Source: Spirochaetia bacterium
GTDB lineage: Bacteria > Spirochaetota > Spirochaetia > Treponematales > Breznakiellaceae
Reading direction: 5' to 3'
DNA length: 64,000 nt
NCBI GenBank assembly: GCA_025997675.1
Contig: BNUX01000005.1
Coordinates: 1-64,000 of the forward strand
Part shown: in pieces, positions 26,252 to 33,890 of the stretch
Position numbering within the stretch: position 1 is the first letter of the stretch
Layout of the letters: every line of letters starts with the position of its first letter
Made by a program: the position numbers and the translations under genes
Notes under the pieces: generated by a model
What the model was told of the DNA's origin: nothing
The model's database searches: none
Seen by the model: the letters and a program-made list of their open reading frames with translations, nothing else

Positions 26252-26290
26252 GCTGAACTGTGGCTGCTAAGGCAACCGTACAGCCGGGGC

Positions 26291-26485
26291 TTACAGTTCG
26301 ATGCCCGCTTCCACGAGTTCCCTGGTCCGGGGGTGTTTCGGCGAACTAAGCGCCTCCCGGGTTGGGGCGTCTTCGATAATTTCACCCTTGTCCAGCATGA
26401 TGATCCGTTCGGAAATATCCGCCACCACCGGCAGATCGTGGGAAACCATGATGAGGGTGAAGTCCTTGTTCTTTTTGAGGGTGTG
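26291..26485 (-). pseudogene. 3' remnant of an oligopeptide-type ABC transporter ATPase
   Basis: Only about 64 C-terminal residues of an ABC ATPase remain: the H-loop region TLIMVSHDLPVVADISERI, then MLDKGEIIEDAPTREALSS and HPRTRELVEAGIEL, as in DppD/OppD/DppF proteins. Walker A, signature and Walker B are gone. The homologous part stops within five bases of the ATG of the oppositely oriented lipoprotein gene, so the junction is a rearrangement point. Open frame continues further upstream on the minus strand, but that portion is merely antisense to the lipoprotein. Confidence 0.8.
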
Positions 26486-26489
26486 CAAG

Positions 26490-27680
26490 ATGAAAAGATA
26501 TAGCTCAATGACGGCGGTACTCGCCCTCATGCTGGCAGGGTCACTGGCCCTAACCGGCTGTCCCAAGACTACCGGCGATGACGACCCTGACACCCTCAAC
26601 AGTTCCGTCTCCACCAGCGGCGACCCTGACACCCTCAACAGTCCCGTCCCCATCAGCGGCGACCCGGAACTGTCCGGCGCTATCACCATAAAGGACGGCA
26701 CTAATCCTGTGACCAGCTCTTACACCGACACACCGCTTACCGCCGTCTATACCGGCGATGAGGGCGTTACCTTCCAGTGGAACAAGGGCGGAACTCCCAT
26801 TGACGGCAAAACCGGCACTGCCTACACGCCGGACAAATGGGGAAGCTACACCGTAACCGTCAGCTTAGACGGCTACCCGAGCAAGACCAGCGCCGCGGTG
26901 GCCGTTACCGACATTGATTTTGGTACAGAAGAGGTCACCCTGTACACCATCAGCAGCAAAGCCAATTTTGAGGCCGCCGAAACCGCAATAGAAACAGCCG
27001 GCGGCGGCAACTATGTGCTCACTATCACCGATACGGTAGATGTTGAGGGCGAATCCATAGAACTGGCGGAGGACGCCATCGTTTCCCTGCGGGGCGGCGG
27101 CACCCTCCATCAGTCAACGGCGAGTGTGAACGGTTTATTCGCCCTTATTAACCAAAACAGCAAGCTTATACTGCGGGACGCGGTGCTTCAAGGGCACGCC
27201 GGCAACTCCTCTGGGCTGGTGAAGATGGACGAGACGGTGGAGTTTGTTATGTACGGCGGGACTATCACCGGCAATACAGCCACCTACCTCGGCGGCGGGG
27301 TGGACGTCGGCAACGGCACATTCACCATGAACGGCGGAACGATCAGCGACAATACAGCCCAGAGCGGCGGCGGGGTGTTTGTCAGCGGCACATTCACCAT
27401 GAACGGCGGAACGATCAGCGGCAATACAGCCAACAGAGGCGGCGGGGTGTTTGTCGAGTGGGGCACGTTCACCAAGACCGGCGGCACCATCTACGGCGAT
27501 AATGACACTACAAACACGCCACCCCAAAACACCGCCACCGATGGGGCCACCGGCAAGGGTCATGCGGTGTTTGTGTATGATAACAGCGTCGGCCACAAAT
27601 ACCGCGACGATACCGCCGAAGAAGGGCATAACATTTCCACCATCGATTATACCGGATTGACGGCTGTCCCAGCCTCATAA
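26490..27680 (+). CDS. Lipoprotein with Ig-like domain and beta-helix repeats
   Basis: Protein of 396 residues starting at MKRYSSMTAVLALMLAGS with lipobox ALTGC (Cys ~24). An Asp/Thr/Ser linker has two copies of DPDTLNSxVxxSGD. An Ig-like segment (~70-135; VTFQWNKGGTPIDGKTG, YTVTVSLDGYPSK) is followed by a parallel beta-helix built from GGGVxVxxGTFTMNGGTISxNTA units (~255-330). Such proteins are common surface lipoproteins in termite-gut and other treponemes; function is unknown, adhesion possible. The ribosome site GAGGGTG lies in DNA antisense to the ABC-ATPase remnant, so the gene appears to have captured it during rearrangement. A longer frame from 26301 lacks a signal sequence and is rejected. 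Confidence 0.75.
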   Translation: MKRYSSMTAVLALMLAGSLALTGCPKTTGDDDPDTLNSSVSTSGDPDTLNSPVPISGDPELSGAITIKDGTNPVTSSYTDTPLTAVYTGDEGVTFQWNKGGTPIDGKTGTAYTPDKWGSYTVTVSLDGYPSKTSAAVAVTDIDFGTEEVTLYTISSKANFEAAETAIETAGGGNYVLTITDTVDVEGESIELAEDAIVSLRGGGTLHQSTASVNGLFALINQNSKLILRDAVLQGHAGNSSGLVKMDETVEFVMYGGTITGNTATYLGGGVDVGNGTFTMNGGTISDNTAQSGGGVFVSGTFTMNGGTISGNTANRGGGVFVEWGTFTKTGGTIYGDNDTTNTPPQNTATDGATGKGHAVFVYDNSVGHKYRDDTAEEGHNISTIDYTGLTAVPAS

Positions 27681-27745
27681 GCGGACCCCTGCGGGGGCAG
27701 CAAGCGGTCCCCTGACCGCGCCCCCGCCCGGCCAAACACCGGCGG

Positions 27746-27771
27746 GCGGCTCACGGACACCCGGGAGCCGC
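27746..27771. terminator. Hairpin between convergent genes
   Basis: Perfect 7-base arms GCGGCTC (27746-27752) and GAGCCGC (27765-27771) with a 12-base loop, between the lipoprotein stop and the convergent gene's stop. No strong T run; a possible bidirectional terminator. Another short GC-rich hairpin lies at about 27682-27720. Confidence 0.4.
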
Positions 27772-27813
27772 TCATAAAAACCAAGGAGGTGAGCTTTCCT
27801 TTGTACCGGAGAG

Positions 27814-28440
27814 CTACCATTCACGCCTTTGGGCCGGGGCTACTATCTCTATCGTCTGACCGGGATGTTCGACAACATACAGACCCTGCTCCAGGGCATA
27901 TTCACGGGCGCCGTCTTCAATAAGCGCCCCCGCCACGCTGCTTACATATTTCCGTTTGTCTCCATGTTTATCCGCATGACGCCGCAGGGTTTCCATCCGT
28001 TGCAGGTGCTCATTCACGTTTGTCTTTGTCAGGTTCGTTTTTACTTCTACTATCATGGCATACTCTCCATCTTCCAACAGTATATCAATTTCCGCCACTA
28101 CTTTGTTCTGTTCATCTTTTATTTTATGGTTCCGGGAAATGTGGTCAAACCGGTACCCCTCAGCATTAATCTTTTCAACGAGATTTGACGCGGTTAAATG
28201 CTCTATAAGTTCCCCCAACCGGTTACCCAAGCGGCTTATCTGCCGATCCGTTTCCCTGTTCGTCTCCTTTATTATCCGCTCCGTCTCTGCCATTCGCCGA
28301 TCCGCCTCAGCAGTCATTTCCTGAAACTTCCGATCCGACTCCAGGTTCATCGCCTGAAACTTCCGATCCGACTCCTGAAACATCTCCCACACCTTCTCAA
28401 AGGTCAGGGGGTCTTTCCGCTCTTTTGACGTTGTGGTCAT
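27814..28440 (-). CDS. Coiled-coil protein with PD-(D/E)XK-nuclease-like domain
   Basis: Protein of 208 residues. The N-terminal ~85 are charged coiled-coil with repeats SDRKFQ and DRRMAETERIIKETNRETDR. The C-terminal half resembles the restriction-endonuclease-like fold of DUF3782-type proteins: a strand pair AEIDILLEDGEYAMIVEVKTNL gives D-x(n)-ExK-type residues (D in EIDILL, EVK), followed by helices and YALEQGLYVVEHPGQTIEIV. The family is frequent and multi-copy in cyanobacteria and treponemes; function is unproven. AGAGG before ATG. A 46-bp copy of its 3' end lies at 26206, hinting at duplication or gene-fragment exchange. Confidence 0.68.
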   Translation of the reverse strand: MTTTSKERKDPLTFEKVWEMFQESDRKFQAMNLESDRKFQEMTAEADRRMAETERIIKETNRETDRQISRLGNRLGELIEHLTASNLVEKINAEGYRFDHISRNHKIKDEQNKVVAEIDILLEDGEYAMIVEVKTNLTKTNVNEHLQRMETLRRHADKHGDKRKYVSSVAGALIEDGAREYALEQGLYVVEHPGQTIEIVAPAQRREW

Positions 28441-28748
28441 CCGGTACCTCTTGGTTACAGTATACTCCCAAACCCGCCTTTATGCACCCCCAAAAATAAA
28501 TCAGAAATTCGCTCCCAAACGCTTGCTTTTTACCGGCGGATAGACTATTATATAAGTGTGACCGAGTTATCCAATCTTACCAAAAGCGCCCCCTCATCCT
28601 AACCCTTCTGACGCTGCCTGTGACCGGCAGTTTGATAGTGATTGCAGCCCTTTTACGCTTCTTTTCCATTTTGCGTGATTCGCTCTATATAGGCGAACAG
28701 GCTAAAACCGGTATTTCAACACCGGAAAATTCGAAATTCCGCCAAAAT

Positions 28749-29172
28749 AGCCCGGGCTTTTTTCAGAGAGCCCAAGCCGGCGGTATAAGAACCCGGGCTC
28801 CCACCCGGATAGCCCGAACTCCCAACCGGAAAGCCCGAACCGGGGCCGAAAAGCCCGAACTCCCAACCGGAAAGCCCGGACTGTTGCTCAATAGCCCGGG
28901 CTCGTACCGGGAAAGCTCGGGACATTGCAAAAAGGCCTGGGTTCTTACTTCAATAGCCTGGTTTCTTACCTTACGACCTTGGGTTCTTACTTCGATAGCC
29001 TGGGTTCTTACCCTGCGACCTTGGGTTCTTACTTCGATAACCGGGGTTTTTTCTCGATAGTCCGGGTTTTTCCCTCGATAGCCGGGGATTTTTCCTCGAT
29101 AGCCGGAGTTATCCCCCTTAGAGCCTGGGCTCCCGTCCGTGAGCCCCGGCTTTTACCGTAAAAGCCGGGGCT
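28749..29172. repeat. Degenerate array with ~21-bp period (array 3)
   Basis: About 20 imperfect units of 19-22 bases. The first half has units starting AGCCCG (for example AGCCCGAACTCCCAACCGG), several with the palindrome AGCCCGGGCT. The second half has units of the GATAGCCTGGGTTCTTACTT type. It ends in a perfect hairpin, arms 29142-29154 and 29160-29172. The upstream part 28441-28748 shows no supported gene. An open frame through the array (28620-29060) merely reads the repeats. Confidence 0.85.
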
Positions 29173-29182
29173 TGGTTGATAT

Positions 29183-29287
29183 TTACCTTTCCTGCATTCT
29201 CTCGTCACTTATCAAGCCGCTCTTATGCATATCCATCGCGTCCTCGTGACACATCTCCAAAATTTCGCTTTCATATCTTATTTTCAT
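29183..29287 (-). pseudogene. Truncated antitoxin-type transcriptional regulator
   Basis: A 34-codon frame, MKIRYESEILEMCHEDAMDM followed by HKSGLISDERMQER and TAA, behind an excellent GAGGAGG site. It matches the opening of ~100-residue HigA/YgjM-like XRE antitoxins, which continue after 'RMQEF'. Here the frame ends at that point and array 3 begins about ten bases beyond, so the DNA-binding part has been lost. No toxin gene is adjacent. Could still make a 34-residue peptide. Confidence 0.6.
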
Positions 29288-29377
29288 TTGGGAACCTCCT
29301 CATTGGTAATTTCTATCGACTATAGCATACTTCAAAGATAAGCCTAGCGGTACAGGAATTGTTGTCGGGGCGGGGGA

Positions 29378-29551
29378 TCAAGAGAGCTTTTTTAGTATTG
29401 CTTTAGCGGTATATTCATTGATTTCATCGTGTCGGGGAACGGTAGCTTCCTTGTTTGTTCGCGGCTGTAGGTATACGTCATGTTTTGCCCCATGCCGGGC
29501 AAGAACCGCCCCTTGGCGGTTCAACTTTTGGAGCAACTCAACCTTCTTCAT
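29378..29551 (-). CDS. hicA: HicA-like mRNA interferase toxin
   Basis: Protein of 57 residues: MKKVELLQKLNRQGAVLARH, then GAKHDVY and VPRHDEINEYTAKAILKKL. The Gly-x-Lys-His motif contains the catalytic His of HicA double-stranded RNA-binding-fold toxins that cleave translated mRNA. The start at 29551 is preferred because ATG overlaps the TGA of hicB and the family begins with 'K-x-x-E-L-L'. Complete for the family (~60 residues). Partner antitoxin is the preceding gene. Neighbouring DNA is a repeat-rich accessory zone. Confidence 0.8.
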   Translation of the reverse strand: MKKVELLQKLNRQGAVLARHGAKHDVYLQPRTNKEATVPRHDEINEYTAKAILKKLS

Positions 29552-29727
29552 ACCAAAACTAGTTTTCTTTTGTGGTATTTTGCAAGATTCAAGCATTTGT
29601 ACATATCCGAGAGCATTTCTTCCAGTTCATCAAGGGTCTTACCCTGAGTTACGTCTTCGGGGAAATCATCAAACCAGCCCACAAAAAAGCCGTCATCCGC
29701 TTCAAAATAGGTATATTCAAGTTCCAT
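29548..29727 (-). CDS. hicB: HicB-like antitoxin
   Basis: Short protein of 59 residues, MELEYTYFEADDGFFVGWFD and onward with DFPEDVTQGKTLDELEEMLS. This is the partial RNase H-like fold of HicB, which normally binds HicA and covers its active site. No C-terminal DNA-binding helix-turn-helix or ribbon is present, so autoregulation by this protein alone is doubtful. Order hicB-hicA (antitoxin first) with a four-base ATGA overlap. A weak ribosome site precedes 29727. Confidence 0.75.
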   Translation of the reverse strand: MELEYTYFEADDGFFVGWFDDFPEDVTQGKTLDELEEMLSDMYKCLNLAKYHKRKLVLV

Positions 29728-29925
29728 ACGGCGATAATAACCCTAAGGGGACAAAATATGCAAGGGGACGGCCGCCTACGCGCTATTTGAAGGGGAACGC
29801 GGGGGCGCGGCGCGGTCAGGAGACCGCCGCCTTCCCCGCTCCCCGGACGCTTCCCTATTCCTGCGGGTTTGAATAGGCTATTTTGCCGCCATCCCCCACC
29901 GCAACAAACGTCCCGTTGCCGAAGG

Positions 29926-31620
29926 TTACTCCAAATTGCTTTTTGTGGTCGTAACGCGCCAGGTTTTCCCGGCGGACAAGCCCCAGCGTTGGTTTACGTA
30001 GGCCGAAAAGGCGGCGGCCTCGGCGGAAAAAGCCTCCGCAAGCTCCGGCCAGTTACCGGCGGCCTCGTCCTTGGGGGGCAGCACCGCATGGCGCCATTCA
30101 TGTTCGCTGATACGGCCGGCCAGGGTTTCCCCAAAGTATTTGGCCGCCTGGGATGCCGGCTGCTGGAGGATGTAGGCCATGAATTCATTCACCACCAGGT
30201 ATTGATCATTCATATCGTAGCGCTGGTATTCAAAATAGCTCCGGATAAACTGTTTCGCGGTGCGGGGAAGCTTATCCCAGCGGCGACGGCTAAAGTCCCG
30301 GAAATCCTCATCTATGAAGAAAAGTCCGTGGAACCCTTCGTGGGCCATGAAGAGACTGCGGAGATAGGGCGGCGACTCCCGGGAAATCGAAATAATGGCG
30401 CCCTTCCCGCTTATATAGCGGGAGGTCCCGTCTTCCCGGAGGATAATTCCCGCATGGAGCAGGATGGCCTCCAGTTCCCGCTCCTCCCGTAGCAGGGGAA
30501 ACTTCTCCATCCGGGCTGTTTCAAAGAATTTGGCCAGGTCCTCCGCCCGGTAATCGTGGGCATTCCAGCCGTGGAGCGCCTCTATCTCCGCATCCGGGGC
30601 AAGGCGGCCGCGGAACCCCTGCTTTTCCGTAAAAAAGGCGAGGCGCTTTAAAAGCCGGTCCTGGACCGCATAATCCGCCGTATCCAGGATAAGTATGGAA
30701 GGAAACCTTTCCCAGATAAAAAGTTCGAAGCGCCGGTCCCGCCAGGCGTCCCGGGAATAGCCCAGGATAAGCCCCGGGTCCGCTATCACCGGTTCCACCG
30801 GAAAGGGCCGCTCCGGCGCGATTCCCAGGTTTAGAGACGCAAAGGCGGGGCCGCTTATGCGAAGGGGATAGGGATCCTCCGGTAATGCGCCGGAGGGGAT
30901 GAAAAGCCGTTCCGGATTTTGTGGGGAACCCGCCGGGAAAGTCCACTCATACCGGACCGGCCCCGCCTCAAGGCGATAGTTTCCGCCGCCGCCAACAAGG
31001 GCTTGGAATTCCGCCCCGCCCCTAATCCGGTAGGGCTCGGGGGGATCGATAAGGAAGGTCTTCCCCACAAAGGGGGTGGCACGGAGAACCGCTTCCTCAA
31101 AGGCAAACCCATACCAACGATCAATTATTTCCAGGGAGTACAACGCAAAGGCATCCCCGGAACTCCCGGCGCCGTCCTTTTTTTCCACGCTGATACGGAT
31201 ACTGCGGAGCGGAGCGGCGGCGAGGGGCAGCGCGTAACGGAACCGGCCGGGGGACGTGGTAAGCCCCAGGAACGATGCGTCCAGGGGCAAGAGCCATGCG
31301 GCGTTATCGTTTATCTCTACTATTACCTGATACTCGGCGGCCAATTCCTGCGGAAAACGGTAATCCAATTCCAGGGAAAGATTTTCTCCCCTTATCACCG
31401 GACCCTCAAGTACATAACTCAACTTTTTCGAATTGCCCAGGGGGATTTGCCCGGAGTGGGATTCCTTGGAAAGAGCGTAGAGCGTCGTGCCGTCCCCCGC
31501 GCCGTACAGGGGGATGCCGGCAGGTTCCTTATAAGCGGAACAGGACAGAAAACCTAGGGAAAGCAGGAATATAGCCCTAATGTTACAGGGCAATAATTTC
31601 CCGCGCCATAAGCTGGGCAA
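29926..31620 (-). CDS. Putative lipoprotein zinc metallopeptidase
   Basis: Protein of up to 564 residues; starts at TTG 31620 (inside the upstream gene) or TTG 31593 are both possible. A lipoprotein signal ends in LSLGFLSC. The N-terminal half is beta-rich (~30-290; carbohydrate-binding-like). The C-terminal part contains FMAHEGFHGLFFIDEDF near residue 420: an HExxH zinc-binding motif, followed ~60 residues later by LVVNEFMAYILQQ, whose Glu could be the third ligand as in gluzincins. Hence a zinc peptidase is predicted, with no recognised family. Coupled to the nucleotidyltransferase-like gene by a 38-base overlap, or abutting it if 31593 is used. Confidence 0.6.
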   Translation of the reverse strand: MPSLWRGKLLPCNIRAIFLLSLGFLSCSAYKEPAGIPLYGAGDGTTLYALSKESHSGQIPLGNSKKLSYVLEGPVIRGENLSLELDYRFPQELAAEYQVIVEINDNAAWLLPLDASFLGLTTSPGRFRYALPLAAAPLRSIRISVEKKDGAGSSGDAFALYSLEIIDRWYGFAFEEAVLRATPFVGKTFLIDPPEPYRIRGGAEFQALVGGGGNYRLEAGPVRYEWTFPAGSPQNPERLFIPSGALPEDPYPLRISGPAFASLNLGIAPERPFPVEPVIADPGLILGYSRDAWRDRRFELFIWERFPSILILDTADYAVQDRLLKRLAFFTEKQGFRGRLAPDAEIEALHGWNAHDYRAEDLAKFFETARMEKFPLLREERELEAILLHAGIILREDGTSRYISGKGAIISISRESPPYLRSLFMAHEGFHGLFFIDEDFRDFSRRRWDKLPRTAKQFIRSYFEYQRYDMNDQYLVVNEFMAYILQQPASQAAKYFGETLAGRISEHEWRHAVLPPKDEAAGNWPELAEAFSAEAAAFSAYVNQRWGLSAGKTWRVTTTKSNLE

Positions 31621-32362
31621 GGGAGTACCTCCGCTCCATGGTCAAATCCCCCTCATTACGGAGGAAGGTCTCAAACTGGGTGAGAAAAGATTCGGGCAGA
31701 ATCCCCAGTCCGTGAACCTGTTTATAATAGGCCCGGTGGGAGGGCTCAAAGCGCCGGTTAATGCAGAACAGGGTTAAACAGGCGGTTTTGATAAACATGG
31801 CGGAGGAGATGAGATAATGAAAATCGTCCCCCTGGATCAGGGCGGCCCCGAGGTCGCTCAAATAATGTTCCATCTTGGACTGATGGGCCTCCCGCATGGC
31901 CTGCCAGAACGAAACATCCAGGGTGGAGAGCCTGACCCGAATCTTCTCTATCCAATCGGTCCGTGCAAAAAGAATCTCCCCATAGTTCAGCCGGTAATAC
32001 CCATAGGTACCGGAATCCTTGATGAGCCACAGTTGGTCCCGCTTTTTGTCCGCAATATCGATAAGCTCATCGATCTTCCTGGTAGACTTATACTCAATCC
32101 GCACCGGTATATCCCCGAGGAGGAACCGGTCCTTATTGCCCCGTTTTGCGGTTTCAAAGACCACCACCCCCTCGCCGTAAAAGGCGCAGCGTTCCTCCGG
32201 CTCCGGGATGTCCCCCGCATAAAACACATCCAGAATAAGGGCAAAGTAGGGATCCAGGATATCCGGCAGGGCGGCCTCATTGAGGGAAACACATTCAACC
32301 CCGGGCCAGCCGGAAAGCACTTCAACGAACCGGTCCACCAGCAGTTTAGTCTTATATTTCAT
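31583..32362 (-). CDS. Nucleotidyltransferase-like protein (DUF4037-type)
   Basis: Protein of 259 residues. The N-terminal part (DPYFALILDVFYAGDIP) with strand-Asp pattern followed by IPVRIEYKSTRKIDELID suggests a reduced nucleotidyltransferase fold; the rest is helical (~120-250). The similarity to DUF4037 is from general pattern, not certain. GG-less but AAAAGGA ribosome site upstream and promoter at 32393. Transcribed with the metallopeptidase lipoprotein. Confidence 0.5.
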   Translation of the reverse strand: MKYKTKLLVDRFVEVLSGWPGVECVSLNEAALPDILDPYFALILDVFYAGDIPEPEERCAFYGEGVVVFETAKRGNKDRFLLGDIPVRIEYKSTRKIDELIDIADKKRDQLWLIKDSGTYGYYRLNYGEILFARTDWIEKIRVRLSTLDVSFWQAMREAHQSKMEHYLSDLGAALIQGDDFHYLISSAMFIKTACLTLFCINRRFEPSHRAYYKQVHGLGILPESFLTQFETFLRNEGDLTMERRYSLAQLMAREIIAL

Positions 32363-32392
32363 CGTTTTTCCTTTTTTATTATCAATTAATCT

Positions 32393-32421
32393 ACTATATG
32401 ATGGGAGTTGTTTTTTTGCAA
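32393..32421 (-). promoter_or_regulatory. Promoter of the nucleotidyltransferase-like/metallopeptidase operon
   Basis: Minus strand TTGCAA (32416-32421), 17 bases, TATAGT (32393-32398). Predicted start near 32386, leaving a ~24-base leader with AAAAGGAAA before ATG 32362. Confidence 0.6.
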
Positions 32422-32478
32422 TGGTTTAGCATCGGTTAATAAGGCTGATACAGCCCCGGGGAAGGAGGTGAAGTCCCC

Positions 32479-32507
32479 TTGACAATGGCTTTCCAACGCG
32501 GTACACT
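32479..32507 (+). promoter_or_regulatory. Promoter of the small-protein pair, predicted leaderless
   Basis: TTGACA (32479-32484), 17-base spacer, TACACT (32502-32507). The A of ATG 32513 lies six bases after the -10, so the transcript should start on the start codon. A strong AAGGAGGTGA (32462-32471) sits upstream of the promoter, where it could serve only a readthrough transcript and a 13-codon frame at 32485. Confidence 0.75.
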
Positions 32508-32512
32508 AAATT

Positions 32513-32692
32513 ATGGATGCCGATGATAAAGCGGTTTTGAGGCGGATTGTGGAAAGCAACGAAGCGATACTGGCGGCGATAACAAAGCCGGACAAACCGG
32601 CAAAAAGAGTAGTCGAGATCATAACGCTGGGGGCCACTATAAGCGGCTTATTAAGCGCCATAGACCTCATAAAAAACTGGTTAGGGGGATAA
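32513..32692 (+). CDS. Small protein of unknown function with C-terminal membrane segment
   Basis: 59 residues: an N-terminal charged helix (MDADDKAVLRRIVESNEAIL), a KPDKPAK hinge, then a hydrophobic segment ITLGATISGLLSAIDLI. Not recognised. It has its own strong promoter whose start point coincides with ATG, so it should be read from a leaderless mRNA. The next 29-codon gene follows after one base. Tail-anchored membrane location is likely. The size and pairing recall small toxic membrane proteins or phage-derived helpers, but nothing proves this. Confidence 0.55.
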   Translation: MDADDKAVLRRIVESNEAILAAITKPDKPAKRVVEIITLGATISGLLSAIDLIKNWLGG

Positions 32693-32693
32693 A

Positions 32694-32783
32694 ATGGTAA
32701 TGCAGATTTTTCTGACCATCGTGTTGTTTGGGATAGCGATAGCGGGTTTTATTGCCCTCCGCCGAATGTCAAGAAATACTTAA
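32694..32783 (+). CDS. 29-residue single-helix membrane protein
   Basis: MVMQIFLTIVLFGIAIAGFI then ALRRMSRNT: one membrane helix with a basic tail on the cytoplasmic side. Starts one base after the TAA of the previous small gene, with GGGGGA as ribosome site inside that gene's end. No family recognised. Translation after the leaderless first gene would be by coupling. Confidence 0.45.
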   Translation: MVMQIFLTIVLFGIAIAGFIALRRMSRNT

Positions 32784-32829
32784 AGAAGCTTGGGATGTAG
32801 AGGAATGTACCGCTAAAACCCCCGTAGCT

Positions 32830-33393
32830 ATGAACACTCTTGATTTTAAAAACTTTGTGATCCTCATTCCCCACCGGGATATGGCCGGTCCCCTCCACGC
32901 GCTTAGCCGCCGCCTCTTTGCTGCGGGGATTCCCGGCGCGTGGTCCTTTCCGTATGCGGCTCCGCTGGCTTTGCTTAAACGGCCCCTGCTCCCTCCGGAA
33001 CTTCAATCGCTGGCGTCCGAGCTGCGGTCGGGGACCCTTCGGGACGCTACTGACGGCAAGATCAACCTTGGTAAGCCGGCCCTGGTTCCCTGTCCCGGAT
33101 TTCACGGCTTTTTCGGCCCGGCTCTGGACCTGCCGCCGCCCTCTTTGCCCTATCCGGGGGTGCTGTACCCCTTTCCCAAGCTGGTCCTCTGTACCGGCCT
33201 CTTTGCCCCCGGCGATGAGGCGCTTCTGAACAACATTCCCGACATACCGCCGGTAAACCCTGCCTTTTTCCGTGCGGCAATGGTCGCCAACCTGACCATA
33301 AAGCCCCTGGAAACCGTACCGGAGGGGGCGGCAAACTATTCCTTTACCTGGCGCATCGGCAAGCCCCGGTGGCTGCCTGCATACCGAAGGTAA
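32830..33393 (+). CDS. Conserved hypothetical protein
   Basis: 187 residues from MNTLDFKNFVILIPHRDMAG; an upstream in-frame start at 32752 overlaps the small membrane gene and lacks similarity in character, so the internal ATG is chosen. It opens with a strand (FVILIPH) followed by a helix (HALSRRLFAAGI), reminiscent of 2H-phosphoesterase or small cytosolic alpha/beta folds, but the HxT/S motifs of that family are not seen. Many prolines. The YggU gene follows after 11 bases, so probably cotranscribed. Function unknown. Confidence 0.55.
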   Translation: MNTLDFKNFVILIPHRDMAGPLHALSRRLFAAGIPGAWSFPYAAPLALLKRPLLPPELQSLASELRSGTLRDATDGKINLGKPALVPCPGFHGFFGPALDLPPPSLPYPGVLYPFPKLVLCTGLFAPGDEALLNNIPDIPPVNPAFFRAAMVANLTIKPLETVPEGAANYSFTWRIGKPRWLPAYRR

Positions 33394-33404
33394 GGAAAGC
33401 TGCT

Positions 33405-33695
33405 ATGGCAAGCTGCTACCGGGTTTCCGGCACGCAAATACTGCTGGACATCAAGGCCGTGCCGGGCTCCTCAAAATCACAAATCGCCGGCCTCCGCGAG
33501 AACCGGCTGCGGATAAAAATAGCCGCCGCCCCCGAGGATGGCAAGGCCAATGCGGAACTCCGCGCCTTCCTGGCTAAGGCCCTGGACTGCCCGAAGAAGG
33601 ACATCACCTTAGTAGTGGGGGAAAAGTCCCGGCTTAAGACCCTGGCCCTGCCCGTGGCGTTCAGGGAGAAACTGGAGGAGCTTATTCCCCGCTGA
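33405..33695 (+). CDS. YggU/DUF167 family protein
   Basis: 96 residues. The fold signature is clear: ILLDIKAVPGSSKSQIAGLR, LRIKIAAAPEDGKANAELRAF, DITLVVGEKSRLKTLAL. The family is small, universal-like and of unknown function. The start at 33405 follows AAGGAAAG and fits family length; a longer frame from 33369 overlaps the previous gene. Array 2 starts 12 bases after the stop. Confidence 0.88.
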   Translation: MASCYRVSGTQILLDIKAVPGSSKSQIAGLRENRLRIKIAAAPEDGKANAELRAFLAKALDCPKKDITLVVGEKSRLKTLALPVAFREKLEELIPR

Positions 33696-33706
33696 TCTCC
33701 GTTGCA

Positions 33707-33890
33707 GGACATAGCATACAAGTTGTATGCTATGTCCTACGAGTTGTATGCTACGTCCTACAAGTTGTATGCAACGCCCGGCAAGTTGTATGCTATGCCC
33801 GGCAAGTTGTATGCTATGCCCTACAAGTTGTATGCAACGCCCTACAAGTTGTATGCTATGCCCTACAAGTTGACGGTTATGCCCTACAAG
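33707..33890. repeat. Tandem 21-bp array related to array 1 (array 2)
   Basis: Eight units of exact 21-base spacing (AGTTG at 33721, 33742, 33763 and so on to 33868) plus a partial. The array opens with a perfect 15-base palindrome (33707-33737). Unit junctions often form TACAAGTTGTA. The last full unit (from about 33869) has TTGACGG and matches array 1 at nearly all positions. The TAG stop of the PfkB gene lies inside the final unit. Confidence 0.95.

Noticed and set aside
26301-26489. 63-codon N-terminal extension of the beta-helix lipoprotein
   Set aside because: It is antisense to the ABC-ATPase remnant and would bury the lipoprotein signal peptide.
28620-29060. 146-codon frame through array 3
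   Set aside because: Only reads the repeat; low-complexity product, no ribosome site, no start-region similarity.
19588-33890. CRISPR arrays
   Set aside because: The 21-bp units are contiguous with no spacers, and no cas genes are present in the window.
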